From contig NC_133479.1 in assembly GCF_025370935.1 (NCBI RefSeq), positions 15,851,212 to 15,915,211 on the forward strand: 64,000 nt of DNA, in the 5' to 3' direction. A program made the translations under genes and the position numbers. Source of the DNA: Choristoneura fumiferana (taxonomy: Eukaryota > Arthropoda > Insecta > Lepidoptera > Tortricidae). Position 1 is the stretch's first letter, and each line of letters opens with the position of its first letter. The notes below the pieces were generated by a model, which searched no databases, had not been told where the DNA came from, and saw only the letters and a list, made by a program, of their open reading frames with translations. This document shows positions 1-10,000 of the stretch, one piece after another.

Positions 1-735
1 TCACAAAGGATCCAAGCTCACGTGGCCCCGATTATGCAACCTTATCGAATTCACGCCTGTTTTTCTTTCATTTCGCCGGGCTAAGGGCAAGTGGTGGGAA
101 TACTAAGCGTAGCGATCATAACGGGCGGGTATATGGGAGTCGATAAAAAATGCGGATTCAACTGAGCCCAGAGGATCGGTACGTGTTAGTGGACAAGCCG
201 ATGGGAAGGCTATAATAATAATAATAATAATGTCATTTAATTCAGATTATTATCCATAGTTTGTTAATTACAAAGCCTTATTATTATGTTAGTACTTAAG
301 TTAAATTAATTAAATCTTCCTTAAAAAACAATTCAATACTAGCTAATTAAGAATTGGTCGCTACATGCAAGCGATTCCAATGGTAGAAGAACTATATGGT
401 GGCTATATTGGATGCAGAATCGATAGCAGTCGGTTTTAGATTTAGATTATAACCGGCTTAATGATACATCAGTTACGAGTATAATGACAAAAAATGGCAG
501 TTTGCCTAAGCTCTCCTTGTAATAAACACTTACAACATGAATTTCAATCGTGTTATTTTATGTTCCTTGAACTCAAAAGCTGGCTGCTTTTTGACTTCTA
601 AACATTAAGGGTAGAACTTTGTTTTTGTTTTTGTTTCATTTCTTAAAAGCACCTATTCCGCAGTTTATTCATTTGACAAAACAAACAATATCTCACCCAC
701 CGTCCCTTTACCATTATTCTTCAGGCAAACGCCAT
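1..735. other. No gene seen; one TAA microsatellite
   Basis: I recognise no gene or known repeat in this AT-rich stretch. A short (TAA)n run sits at about 211-232. No open frame here has a recognisable domain. Confidence 0.6.
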
Positions 736-1035
736 TCATAAACACGGATTGAAGTAAACGAGCATGTGGGTCTCCTGATGGTAAGAGATCACCACCGCCC
801 ATAAACATCTGCAACACCAGGGGTATTGCAGATGCGTTGCCAACCTAGAGGCATACCTCAAGCATAGATGGGATACCTCAAGTGCCAGTAATTGCACCGG
901 CTGTCTTGCTCTCCACGTCGAAACACAACAATGCAAGCACTGCTGCTTCACGGCAGGATTAGCGAGCAAGATAGTGGTAGCAATCCGGGCGGACCTTGCA
1001 CAAGGTCCTACCACCTCCAATACTTACCTGGCTTT
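736..1035 (-). mobile_element. Retroelement 3'-end-like repeat (GAGCAnGTGGGTCTCCTGATGG family)
   Basis: The block from the GAGCATGTGGGTCTCCTGAT motif through CAGATGCGTTGCCAACC to the self-complementary GACCTTGCACAAGGTC recurs in part at 61.68-61.78 kb. Shorter relatives lie at 21.2, 26.6 and 47.9 kb. At 61.67 kb a T-run precedes the motif and at 26.7 kb an A-run follows its complement, so the element reads on the minus strand here with a poly-A 3' tail. This points to a non-LTR element 3' UTR or a SINE. The 94-residue open frame across it (1020 to 736) matches no protein I know and is probably chance. Confidence 0.6.
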
Positions 1036-1466
1036 ACTTTGCACCGTCTTATGCATGTTAAGTATGAAAATGGATGGAAGAAAATTGACAAATTCGAGCA
1101 CCTCTGTATATTTGTCTATATTCAAAGCTTGGGGTAGCTCCACTTCGTACTCGACACGCGTTTTAGCTATTTGGACACTCAAGGTGTTTTAAGGCTATCA
1201 ATTCGTGTCATTTAACATGATTATGAGACTCCCCTCCGTCTTGAGTCTTAAATGAAGGTCTGGGAATTTATAAATTCAGTGTTTTTTCTAATGTTAAGTT
1301 ACTCTTTGGCATTGTTTGGGTTGTTTCGTACGGTATTAAGTAGTGATTTATTAATGTCGTCTCTTCTAGATCTGCTATTTGTTTTCTTCTACTAATCTTC
1401 CGTTTTTATAACCTTTTTATAACAGCATATATGTATGTTTATGTTTGTATTTTTAGCCTGTGTATT
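1036..1466. other. No gene seen
   Basis: AT-rich sequence with no recognised repeat or coding signal. Short open frames between 1036 and 1192 have no recognisable domain. Confidence 0.5.
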
Positions 1467-1560
1467 ATAGTCAAAATACCACAAACGGGACTTATCACGC
1501 CATTATTATACAAGTAATATTTACCTCGACGTTTCGGCAACGTTACAGTTGCCGTGGTCA
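1467..1560 (+). mobile_element. Half copy of the GACGTTTCG palindromic MITE
   Basis: The order TCAAAATACCACAAACGGG, ACTTATCACGC, ATATTTACCTCGACGTTTCG matches the left arm of the complete palindrome at 4291-4474. The right arm is missing; unrelated sequence begins near 1561. Confidence 0.6.
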
Positions 1561-1632
1561 CGAGTATAAATTGTGTATTGTGTTTGTGTATTGTTGTTAT
1601 AAATAAATGTTTTTTTTTCTTTCTTTTTGTCC
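1561..1632 (+). mobile_element. Possible retroelement tail, ATAAATAAATGT then T/C-rich tract
   Basis: The AATAAATG sequence followed by a TTTC-rich tract resembles the 3' ends of copies at 2019-2175 and 63.39 kb. Only the tail is visible, so family membership is tentative. Confidence 0.35.
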
Positions 1633-1815
1633 TTTCACCGGAGTGAAGTATCGCTTTACAAAAATGTTTTTAGAATTTCCATGTATCTCTCCAGACAAAT
1701 AATTTTGCTTCAGCTTCAAATCTCTTTTGATGATGGAAAACATCGCGCGAGAACCCAAAGAATACTGGATCCGTGTGCGAATTATTTCCCGAAAGTCCTC
1801 TCAATTTGAAATGAG

Positions 1816-1950
1816 GAGGGCATCTATGAAATTCGAAAATCGAAGTTCGTATCGTACCGTCCCTCTCACTCTCGTAATAATAAATAACATTAGCGTCAGC
1901 GGGACGGCAACATACGAATTTCGAATTTTACACTTCGTAGTATGGGGCCA
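1816..1950. mobile_element. Palindromic MITE, GGGCTACTACGAAATTCG family, diverged copy
   Basis: The arms GAAATTCGAAAATCGAAGTT and its approximate complement near 1905-1940 flank a centre with CCCTCTCACTCTCGTA. It is one of four copies (also 1951-2255, 19287-19419, 54255-54372). The ends have decayed relative to the 19.3 kb copy. No transposase is encoded; such elements are moved in trans. Confidence 0.75.
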
Positions 1951-2255
1951 GGGAGGCTACTACGAAATTCGAAATTCAAAGTTCGTATTGCACCATCCTT
2001 CTCATTCCGTATTAAATAGGTCCTCACTGAAAATCAGCGCCACGGCTTGCCGTGGCATTATGCTGAGTGGGGACCTGTTTAGCGTCATGTATATTTTTAT
2101 TTGTTGTATTTTTGTTCCTGTGTTTGTTTTTTATGGCGTTAAATAAATGTATTTTCTTTCTTTCCTCTTTCTTTCAAATAAATAATATAAGCTTCAGCGG
2201 GGCGGCAAGATACGAAGTTAGAATTTTGCACTTCGCGGTACAGGGTCTGTGCCCG
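1951..2255. mobile_element. Palindromic MITE, GGGCTACTACG family, split by a retroelement
   Basis: The left half (1951-2018, from GGCTACTACGAAATTCG to CGTATTAAATA) and the right half (about 2176-2255, AATAATATAAGCTTCAGCGG onward) together make one family copy. It is interrupted at the AT-rich centre by the element at 2019-2175. The right arm is diverged. It lies head to tail with the copy at 1816-1950. Confidence 0.65.
2019..2175 (+). mobile_element. Retroelement 3' end with structured stem-loop and TTTC tail
   Basis: This insertion splits the surrounding MITE. It begins near GGTCCTCACTGAAAATCAGC and ends in AATAAATGT followed by a CTTTCTTTCC tract. AAATA at 2014-2018 and again at 2176-2180 may be the target duplication. 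A strong stem-loop occupies 2021-2073: outer TCCTCACT/AGTGGGGA, then CAGC/GCTG, then GCCACGGC/GCCGTGGC. Related copies with the same fold lie at about 50189-50375 and 63140-63390, with a shortened form at 59521-59725 (minus). It is likely the 3' end of a non-LTR element or a SINE; the clade is unknown. Confidence 0.65.
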
Positions 2256-2275
2256 GGAATAGAACGTTTATAGAC

Positions 2276-2317
2276 CAGATGACCAGCTCAGGAGGGCAGA
2301 TGACCAGCTCAGGAGGG
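2276..2317. repeat. Perfect 21-bp tandem duplication
   Basis: The unit CAGATGACCAGCTCAGGAGG plus a final G occurs twice in a row (2276-2296 and 2297-2317) without mismatch, then decays at CACTGATGATG. It lies just beyond the right end of the interrupted MITE. No function is apparent. Confidence 0.9.
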
Positions 2318-3288
2318 CACTGATGATGAACAACTTAAAATGAAAACGAAATTATTACAACCATCGCCCCCAATTGTTCCAACCCACGGCCAACTCCTTC
2401 CAAATTGTCCTTATTTCCCCATACAAAGTACAAAGCCATAATGCATGTTGGTTCGCGTGTCCCGCCATCCATCTCGCAGCTTCCTGCTTCGCGCACGCTA
2501 TGCGATCAATCCGCAGTTTTCATGGCCCCATAACGATGCACCATAAACTGACGGTCGTAAACATCCCCCTGTATATTTGTTTATATTTACAGACCGTATA
2601 TTTAATTGACGCAAGTTAAACTGGATATTGATTTGGGAGTAAGGGGGGTTTTAGTAAAGTTTTCACTGTACGAAGTGATTAAAGTTATCAGTTGGTGAGC
2701 TGTGTCTGGGCGTGTTTTAAGTTTAACTAAGGTGTAGCGTGTATTATTATAACGATAGTGTTGCCTAGTAAGCTATAATTAGATAATTATTTGGGATCTA
2801 ATATGGACTGCGATTAGATCGAAGTTTCAATTGTATCGACTGACATAGTTTTCATTTGTCATAAATCGTTAATAAACTGCAACAACCTACTATTTTTGTT
2901 CGTTGTATTCTTATTTATTGTTTGTATTGTGTCTTGTAGTTTATTTTTATATTGAGTTTCTTTCTTTAGTGAGCATTCACTATTTTTGACTTTTAAATTT
3001 GCTCTTTGTCGATCCCTTACTAAATACTCCTCTCATCCACTCGAGGTTGACTGGTAGAGATCCCGTAAAAGGACACCTTTGTACATGTATGTCAATTGTG
3101 GTTGCTTTATTTATTTTTGCGCAATGAAGGGTACATACGATAGATACTCACATCGCGTCCGTCATCTCTTCCTGCTTTCAGTCAGAGACTATGGACTCGT
3201 TGAACTAGAAGCATAGTGCACCAAAGCGAAAAAAAAAATCTGGACAATACAATAACTCTATTGCACACTAACACAATATAATATTATT
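2318..3288. other. No gene seen
   Basis: Unassigned AT-rich sequence. A truncated AATACAATAACTCTATTGCAC motif at about 3247-3270 resembles the retroelement tail nested at 4.69 kb. The open frame at 2374-2619 has no recognisable feature. Confidence 0.5.
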
Positions 3289-3515
3289 ACTAGCTTTTGC
3301 CCGCGGCTCCGCCCGCGTGGTATTCGGTTATCGCGCGCTGTTCCCTCGGGAACTGTGCATTTTTCCGGGATAAAAAGTAGCCTATGGCACTCTCGGGCCC
3401 ATAAACTATCTCAATGCCAAAAATCACGTCGATCCGTCGCTTCGTTACGGCGTATAAGACGGACAAACACACAAACATACAAACACACTTTCGCATTTAT
3501 AATATTAGTATGGAT
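3289..3515 (-). mobile_element. Helitron-like non-autonomous element
   Basis: On the minus strand the sequence runs from TCCATACTAATATTATAAAT through CCGGGATAAAAAGTAGCCTA-type and CCGCGGGC motifs to AAAAGCTAG. The TC start and CTAG end (CTRR) fit Helitron termini, and this short family is very common in Lepidoptera. No Rep/helicase coding sequence is present. The open frame at 3496-3290 is the repeat itself, not a gene. Confidence 0.7.
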
Positions 3516-3825
3516 TGGTTTTTGTTGCATTTAAAAATATAGTCTTAAGTCTTAATGCACAGCATTCAGGCTTAACGGCGACGCGGGCGCAGCGAGCCGC
3601 GTCGTTTGTACATGCATATTTACACCTTCGCGATCCCTCTAAATTAACAACCGCATTCTGCATAATCTGCATGCATGTTGACCACAATGTCTTGTTCGCT
3701 CGTTACGAAGACTGTCTAACATGCAAGGTGCATTTAGATATTATGCAATTTTAATACAAAGTTTTATAAAGCTTTAATCGTAGGTTTCTTGCGGTATTTC
3801 AATAAGAGTGTGCCAGTGCTTAGAG
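3516..3825. other. No gene seen
   Basis: Unassigned sequence with overlapping short frames on both strands (about 3505-3754) lacking any recognisable domain. Confidence 0.45.
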
Positions 3826-3955
3826 TCAGTCAATCAATCAATTTATTTATTGTGAAGAATTAAGGTACCTTACATAGGTACAGTACACTTTTTAGCACGG
3901 CGTTTTATACAAATTTTACAAATACTTTTTGTTAAGGTATCTTAATTTAATCTCT
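3826..3955 (-). mobile_element. Possible retroelement 3' end with (TTGA)n tail
   Basis: TCAGTCAATCAATCAATTTA followed by TTATTGTGAAGAATTAAGGT reads on the minus strand as a 3' region ending in a (TTGA)n tail. This is a common design of insect non-LTR 3' ends. No coding part is left, so the assignment is weak. Confidence 0.35.
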
Positions 3956-3971
3956 TTTTTCCAGAAAATTG

Positions 3972-4006
3972 TTTTTTTTTTTTTTTTTTTATTTTTTTTT
4001 TTTTAT
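3972..4006. repeat. Poly-T tract
   Basis: Two long T-runs separated by a single A, possibly the tail of a decayed minus-strand retroelement. Confidence 0.7.
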
Positions 4007-4290
4007 TCCACTGGATGGCAAGCAGCAGAATTACTAGAATTACTCAGAATCGTTTCTGCATTCGAATCTCATACAAGAAAAAATAAGTATGTAATATCCC
4101 AAATTTTCCATTCAGTTTCGTTACATTTTAGTATGATTTTTTATTTTATTTCTATGAACGTAACGAACCTGAGAAATAATTTTCTGTTTAAAAATTTGGG
4201 ACGCTTGAAAGGTGCATATTTTCTGCAAGTGACCCAAATAGGTAGGTATAATGTATTTTTGTATAATGTTTTTAACTTTCGTGATTTTCA

Positions 4291-4474
4291 CTCATAGCTA
4301 AAATACCACATACAGGACTTATCACGCAAAACACACGAGAAATATTTACCTCGACGTTTCAACCACATTACACACCGACCAAGGTCACTGTAATGTAATG
4401 TGGTCGAAACGTCGAGGTAAATATTACTTGTGTCTTTCGCGTGATAAGTCCTGCTTGTGGTATTTTAGCTATGA
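4291..4474. mobile_element. Palindromic MITE with GACGTTTCG arms
   Basis: The left arm CTCATAGCTAAAATACCACA, ACTTATCACGC, ATATTTACCTCGACGTTTC is the near complement of the right arm GAAACGTCGAGGTAAATATT, GCGTGATAAGTCC, TGTGGTATTTTAGCTATGAG. The full length can fold into one hairpin of about 90-bp arms. A half copy lies at 1467-1560, and a differently sequenced palindrome of similar design is at 18935-19089. Confidence 0.85.
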
Positions 4475-4671
4475 GCATATTTTTGATTTAATTTCACAGA
4501 CAAAAGTCAAGTGGCCTTTATTTTCTCTTGACTAGTATCTATACTTACTAATATTATAAATGCGAAAGTGTGTGTGTTTGTATGTTTGTCCGTCTTTCAC
4601 TTCGAAACGGAGCGACGTATCGACGTGATTTTTGTCATAGAGATAGTTTATGGGGCAGAGAGTGACATAGG

Positions 4672-4992
4672 AGCATTTCTATCTACAATACAATACAATA
4701 CAATACAATAACTCTTTATTGCACACCAACACATAGCAAGCAGTCCAGAAAACACAGGTATATTCACAGAGACCCCTTAACTGTACCCCGTACACCGTAC
4801 CGTGTGCGTGGACCGTTGTACCCTGAGTTTATCTCCGATTTCATCCCAGCTGGAATTCCGAGCTGGAAAAACAGGGTCTCCAGATGTGTCCCCAAAATAT
4901 AGTATGGATATGTCCGTTTTGTTACGAAATTTTCTTTGTTATTTTCGTAACAAACTAAACTCAGGGTAAGTACAACGATAGATAGAAATGCC
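4672..4992. mobile_element. MITE inserted in a Helitron-like element, itself split
   Basis: The ends AGCATTTCTATCTA and GATAGATAGAAATGCC are complementary. CATAGG at 4666-4671 and 4993-4998 is the probable target duplication. The arm continues on the right as AAACTCAGGGTAAGTACAAC; the matching GTTGTACCCTGAGTTT on the left is pushed away to about 4814 by a further insertion. Confidence 0.7.
4686..4813 (-). mobile_element. Retroelement fragment with (TATTG)n tail, innermost insertion
   Basis: (CAATA)n at 4684-4712 followed by ACTCTTTATTGCACACCAAC resembles a lepidopteran retroelement 3' end read on the minus strand. It separates the two halves of the enclosing MITE's left arm. The remainder up to 4813 is not recognised. 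Confidence 0.55.
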
Positions 4993-5087
4993 CATAGGCT
5001 ACTTTTTATCCCGGAAAAATGCACAGTTCCCGCGGGAACAGCGCGCGATAACCGAATTCCACGCGGTGAAGCCGCGGGCAAAAGCTC

Positions 5088-5398
5088 TCTCTTCTTAGTC
5101 GTTCACTCTTGACAGAGTGGTCGTGGTCATGCCTCGGTCGATCGATTCCTGTGCCACTGCAGTCGAACAATATTTTTTCACACTTCTTCTTCAGAAAAGT
5201 AACTTTTCTTCCCTGACGAGAGGGAGCAAAGTGCAACTATTCTGTTCAAGGCTTTTCTAAGTGTTTTATTGCAAATGCCATTTTTCGTAAGTTGATAATT
5301 GTAAAGCCACGCCATTTTCTATGCTGGTTGTTCTTTAATAATATTTAGTTTTTTTTTTAAGTTTCTTAATGCTCGGTGTGAAAAGTTGTATGAGCCAC
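5088..5398. other. No gene seen
   Basis: Nothing recognised apart from ordinary AT-rich sequence. Confidence 0.45.
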
Positions 5399-5532
5399 TC
5401 GGGAGCAAAATTATTTTCATCTTGGGCGTTAACACTTGAATCCCTCATTACGCTCAGGATTCTACTTTAGAATCCTTCGCTACATTCTGGATTCAATGTA
5501 CGCCCTCGCCGGAAATACACCATTTTGCTCCC
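5399..5532. mobile_element. Palindromic MITE, GGGAGCAAAAT arms
   Basis: The left arm TCGGGAGCAAAATTATTTTC, TTGGGCGTTAA, TTGAATCC is approximately complementary to GGATTCAATGTACGCCC and ATTTTGCTCCCTTG on the right, with the turn near GGATTCTACTTTAGAATCC. The whole unit folds as a hairpin. No second copy was noticed in this window. Confidence 0.7.
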
Positions 5533-7457
5533 TTGTGACACAAATAACTATTTTTACCCAGGAAACCCAATTGTGTAAATACATCAGTTGCACTGTTCCA
5601 TGGACGTTTTAATTTTAACCAAAATAACACATCTTACCAAAACAGCGTAACCATCTACCATCTGTGAAACATACCTAAATTAATTTGTTTATTTTTTGTA
5701 TTTAACTTGCAAGTTTTTGCCACTTAGCGTGCTACCGTTTCGGAAATCGGATTGCATTGTTCCAGCGAATCGGTCCGTGTTATCACATACATTATGCGGC
5801 TAATTTATGATAACGTTTAATTACTATATTTACTCATAATTACTTTGTGAAGTTTTTAATGCAGTTACAGATTAAGATTAAATGCGATTCGCTTTTTTAT
5901 ACACGCGCCGGTTCGTTGTGCTGGCACCAGCCGATATTAATAGGTATGTTAACATAATGCCTGTGATAAGATTGCAGAAAGGTTTTACATATTGTTTAAA
6001 ATCTGTTCATTCAGATGTACAAAACGTATGCGTGTATTATCCATTATCTTTTATGAAGAACTCCGGGTTTGGCTATGTTGTAACCTTTACTTACATTATA
6101 TAAAGCAAGTATTTTATTTTGGTAAGGCTCAGAAGTGTTTTAACCGTCGTATCTTGTCCGTTACGGAAATGATTTAAAACCGCCCACCACTAAGTGTTTA
6201 GAATGATTACTTTATTAGTTCATGGACATATTCGTTGATCTTCATATCGTACTTAATATATTACGGGATTATATAATTAATTAATCGATCAGAAGGTGTA
6301 TAATATCCAGACGAATCTACCTATGTAGTTCTAAACTAAAAACGACTTAACAATGCTTGAACTATGCGCACTAGATAACGGATTATTGCTACGTGCAACG
6401 GAACATTATACACTTCAATAATTGAATAAATATATACATCAATAGATCCTTCCACCCATCTCATACCTCATTAAAAGCCATACATGCCTGTCAATACCGA
6501 AAACCAACCGTTTTCAAATAAGCGAAATGAAAACAAGCTCTGAAATTATTACGCGAAATAAAATGCAAGGGAAGAATCAAATGCTTCCTCTGTGCACTCG
6601 AAAATTTATTATGGCAAACCGAGCGATAAACTTGAAAATAAATTGGGTGCCTCCAATAATAGAGTAACTAGGCGGCACTTATTCCTTATTCAGATGGAAG
6701 TTAACGTTCAAGGCGATCCTTTCCTATATTGTTCGCGGCCCGTTCGTCTCAGTTTTTGCGAGTTATTGTCAGAATAGTTCTGTTATTGTACGGATCGAGG
6801 GTAGTTTCCGCGGGGTGTTCTGCTCGTAAATTTTAATAAATTGCTATGTGATTGCCTTCATTGAAGTGGTATCTTTTAAGTGCTATTCTAATGCTTGAAT
6901 GGCTCTTCTGCGAACGTTTCGGAGAAGCGTTCTGTGTGAATTTGGGACTCCACTTTCTTTACATTTTGTTCAGAACATAGTCGGATGTGGGTTTAACCAT
7001 GTTTAACTTTATCTTCTTCCGCGTCTCAAAAGTTTATATTTGGTTTCATTTAAACTGTTTTGGAGTTAATTTTGACACATTAGACCAATTAAAGTTTTAT
7101 TTTTTCATGTCATCCCGAAGCTAAGCTTAAAACCTCCATTCAAAAAAATATCTAATTTTGAACTAGATATGCTAGCGACAAATATGTAAATGCAAATAGC
7201 ATTTGCATATTTGCAAATAGCACTTGCATATTTGTCGAAATAAATTAAGGTATAGGTAATATTTAACAAATGTCGTTTGTATTATGTTTGTGTTTTGAAA
7301 CACACTTGACTAACCGTGGCCTAAACTTGTTTTTGTTCAGTTTGTTTTCTCTTCCGATCTAACGTTCACTCGTAAACCGAGTGGGCGGGGTAATGAGTTT
7401 TCGGAGAAATGCCGCAAATCGTGTACTGAATAGATGTTTTATCCTAATTTTCTTAAG
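5533..7457. other. No gene seen (1.9 kb)
   Basis: No recognised repeat family and no convincing coding frame. A small imperfect palindrome built on CAAATATG and GCAAATAG lies at about 7170-7240. Short open frames at 5882-6177 and 6592-6777 lack any recognisable domain. Confidence 0.5.
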
Positions 7458-7842
7458 CTTAAGAGTCGCCAGTACGCTCGCCGCTGATCGCATTTTCATT
7501 TTCATACAAAATTAGTTTCGTTCTAATTTACAAACAACACGCTGAAACAAAATAAAACTTTGCGACTATAATGGGAATAACTATTTTGATGCTTATATTT
7601 ACTTTTCGTTCATATTCAATGTAACAAAATAAAACCACATTAATTTAAAGTTTTGTATGAGAAATGGAAATTCATTATTGTTTTTTCCCGTTACTATTTA
7701 TTTTAACCAAACCTAATTATAAGTCGCAATGGCTGCTCCCATTATAGTTGCAAAGTTGCATTTTGATCTGTAGCACTGCTGTTTATAAATTAGAACGAAA
7801 CTACGTATGTATGGGGACGCGAGCGTACTGGGGACTCTTAAG
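7458..7842. mobile_element. 385-bp foldback element
   Basis: The left arm starts CTTAAGAGTCGCCAGTACGC and includes TAGTTTCGTTCTAATTTA and TTTGCGACTATAATGGGA. The right arm mirrors it with TCCCATTATAGTTGCAAAG, TAAATTAGAACGAAACTA and GCGTACTGGGGACTCTTAAG. The arms are diverged but collinear over more than 100 bp, flanking an AT-rich centre. No transposase is present. The 62-residue frame at 7748-7936 overlaps its right arm and is not a gene. Confidence 0.75.
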
Positions 7843-9198
7843 ACCAGGTTTTTCGGACGTGGAAAAAATATTCAAGAGGGATTTCAATCTCCCGTTTAAC
7901 GTTGATAGAAATTTCGCAATAAATATGAAGAAGTAACTGTTACATATTGTTTTAAATGTCAATTATTGAGCGAGCGAGCGAGAAGTACGAACGAAACGTC
8001 TCCGTTTCAGCTACGGCAAAAATGCTTTCGAGGATGTGTCTATTTATGATTATGACAATGACGGTATATTTATTATTGTGAGTTACAGCAATACCAATTA
8101 GAAAATTAAACCTAAATTGACGACTTTATTGCTCGGTCATGTTTATTAAAAGCACTTGGGCAAGAGTGTTGTGTAAAAGCTGGGGTGGTTGGGACGTCGC
8201 CCCAGAAGTACCTAATTGAACCTCTCGAGGGCAGTTAGAGATTGTAAGGACTCTTAACGACCTTCATTACTTGTCAGTTTTATTATCATTTTACATCTAG
8301 TATTAAATTATACCGGGGCGTTACTCCGCGAAATGGCGACAAACTAAAATTTTAACGAAATTGCTTCAGACTTCGTAATTTAATATGTTGACATTGTTAA
8401 CGATTTAGTAAGTTGAATAGATTACCTACATTAATGTTGGCTGACTGTTTTAGGCTTTGGCTTTTCCTGTTTATAAACTTTTTATTAGAAACGACGGTCA
8501 CCTTACATGAAATTGAGTTTACATTTCGCTGTGTATGTACATACGCTTATACTGTCGATGTATGTAGATGATATTTGTTTGTCGCTTAACTGAATGTTTC
8601 TTTCCTGTTAAAGTAGGACTGATGGTGGAAAATTTTGATACTCTTGCGACTACTATGCAGTCAGATTTTATGAAGGTACGATAGCTTTGCTCTTCTTGTG
8701 TGACACAAGAAAGGCAAAGAACTTGCTCACCTGATTTTATCTGTTAGATTCACTATGAAAATGTTGACATATTTATAGATATACGAACACGTCAAAAGAT
8801 ACCACAATATAAAATGTCAAGTAATTCAGCCTTTATTAATAAAACTACAGTTATTTATTAAAGCCTAAACCAATTCAATTTATAGCAAAAATTATACATA
8901 ACATTCGGTTGGCCATCGTAAGGTAGCCTCGTTGTAAAGTAAAAACAGATACAAACAGAAACTAAGATTCTAAAGATTAAAAAGAATAACAGTACATAGT
9001 ACTACGCCCAAAACGCTCGTCGCTGCACTCCCCGCTGGTGCCCTAAGTTTGCGCCCCATACCTTTTAAATTTAATTAGGTATTTAAAAGTTAGTTTTCAG
9101 TACGTGTTAAGTAATATCAGAGGTGGTGCCCTAACGTTAATCTTACACATTAGCACTTAGCGAGTTAGTAAAATATGTAATTAAATCTAGCAACACTA
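7843..9198. other. No gene seen
   Basis: Unassigned AT-rich sequence; a short GAGC-type repeat lies near 7970-7982. No repeat family or coding frame is recognised. Confidence 0.5.
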
Positions 9199-9565
9199 AG
9201 AGTGTTGTCACACCAAGATGCGTTTTGCAGCCCAGCCAGCTCAGACTATGTTTTAAAATAGTTTTTTTTAATATTTCAGCAGGTGGTTGGATTAGTTTGA
9301 CTCAACACCCCTGTATGTTTTTCAGGATTTTTAATTGTGGTTGAAAAATGATGCCATGTAATAGATATATTAATGTTCAAAGTGTGCCGTTCGTCACAGT
9401 CGTGACCAGTTTGAATCTAAAATTACGACGAAAAACTTTTGCAGGCTTGTTTAGTCCAAGTCTATCTTTTGAAGTATTCTGGATCTATTTTTAAACGCCT
9501 TGTATGTTAGAGAGTGAATCGGCTAAATCTCAAGATGCAAAACGCATCCAGTGTGACAAGGCCTT
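9199..9565. mobile_element. DNA-type non-autonomous element with TGCGTTTTGCA termini
   Basis: TTGTCACACCAAGATGCGTT at the left and its near complement AACGCATCCAGTGTGACAAG at the right form inverted repeats of about 30 bp, enclosing about 300 bp of unrelated AT-rich DNA with no open frame. Confidence 0.65.
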
Positions 9566-9725
9566 TAATGTAGTATGATTTTAACGAAACACTATTTTAT
9601 GACGCAGTTTTCCTTTATAGGGGATATTAAAATTTAAAAATCTTAAGTTTTGAAATAATCATTAATTTTTCAACTGTCACGTGTCACCAGCGATATTAAA
9701 TTTATCATAAAGCGACTAGTAAAAT

Positions 9726-9881
9726 GGTACCATCAACCAAATAAGTGGTCTATCAATTTTTAAACAAGTTCATATCGAATGAATATGCCGCTAAAGTCGA
9801 ACATTCTAGTTGACAGACAGTCTTTTGAAATGTAACGATTATCAACTTTATGGTGGTAGACCACATATTTGGTTGATGGTA
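9726..9881. mobile_element. Short MITE with CCATCAACCAAAT termini
   Basis: GGTACCATCAACCAAATAAG with GTGGTCTA at the left mirrors TAGACCACATATTTGGTTGA with TGGTA at the right. About 155 bp in all, with no coding capacity. I recall this terminal sequence as a frequent lepidopteran MITE. Confidence 0.75.
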
Positions 9882-10000
9882 AAGCAATGGTCAGATCCAG
9901 TTGTGTTTTGAATAATGCATAATGATATTTAGTCACAAGCGAAAACGTGTTTCACTGTACGTGTGCACGTTTGAACACCAAAAAATATAGTCTGTATTTT

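Larger units (their letters stand above)
4539..5087 (+). mobile_element. Helitron-like element interrupted by a MITE
   Basis: Starts at TCTATACTTACTAATATTAT and ends at GCCGCGGGCAAAAGCT, with the CTAG end mutated to CTCT. The family body is split at AGAGAGTGACATAGG/CCATAGGCTACTTTTTATCC by a 321-bp insertion (4672-4992) flanked by the direct repeat CATAGG. Without the insertion it would match the copies at 3289-3515 and 18444-18702. Confidence 0.8.

Noticed and set aside
736..1020. 94-codon minus-strand frame
   Set aside because: It lies wholly inside a retroelement 3' UTR-like repeat that also occurs at 61.7 kb and lacks any recognisable domain.
4291..4474. Hammerhead ribozyme
   Set aside because: GAAACGTC is present but no CUGAUGA core could be found in either strand, so no ribozyme is called.
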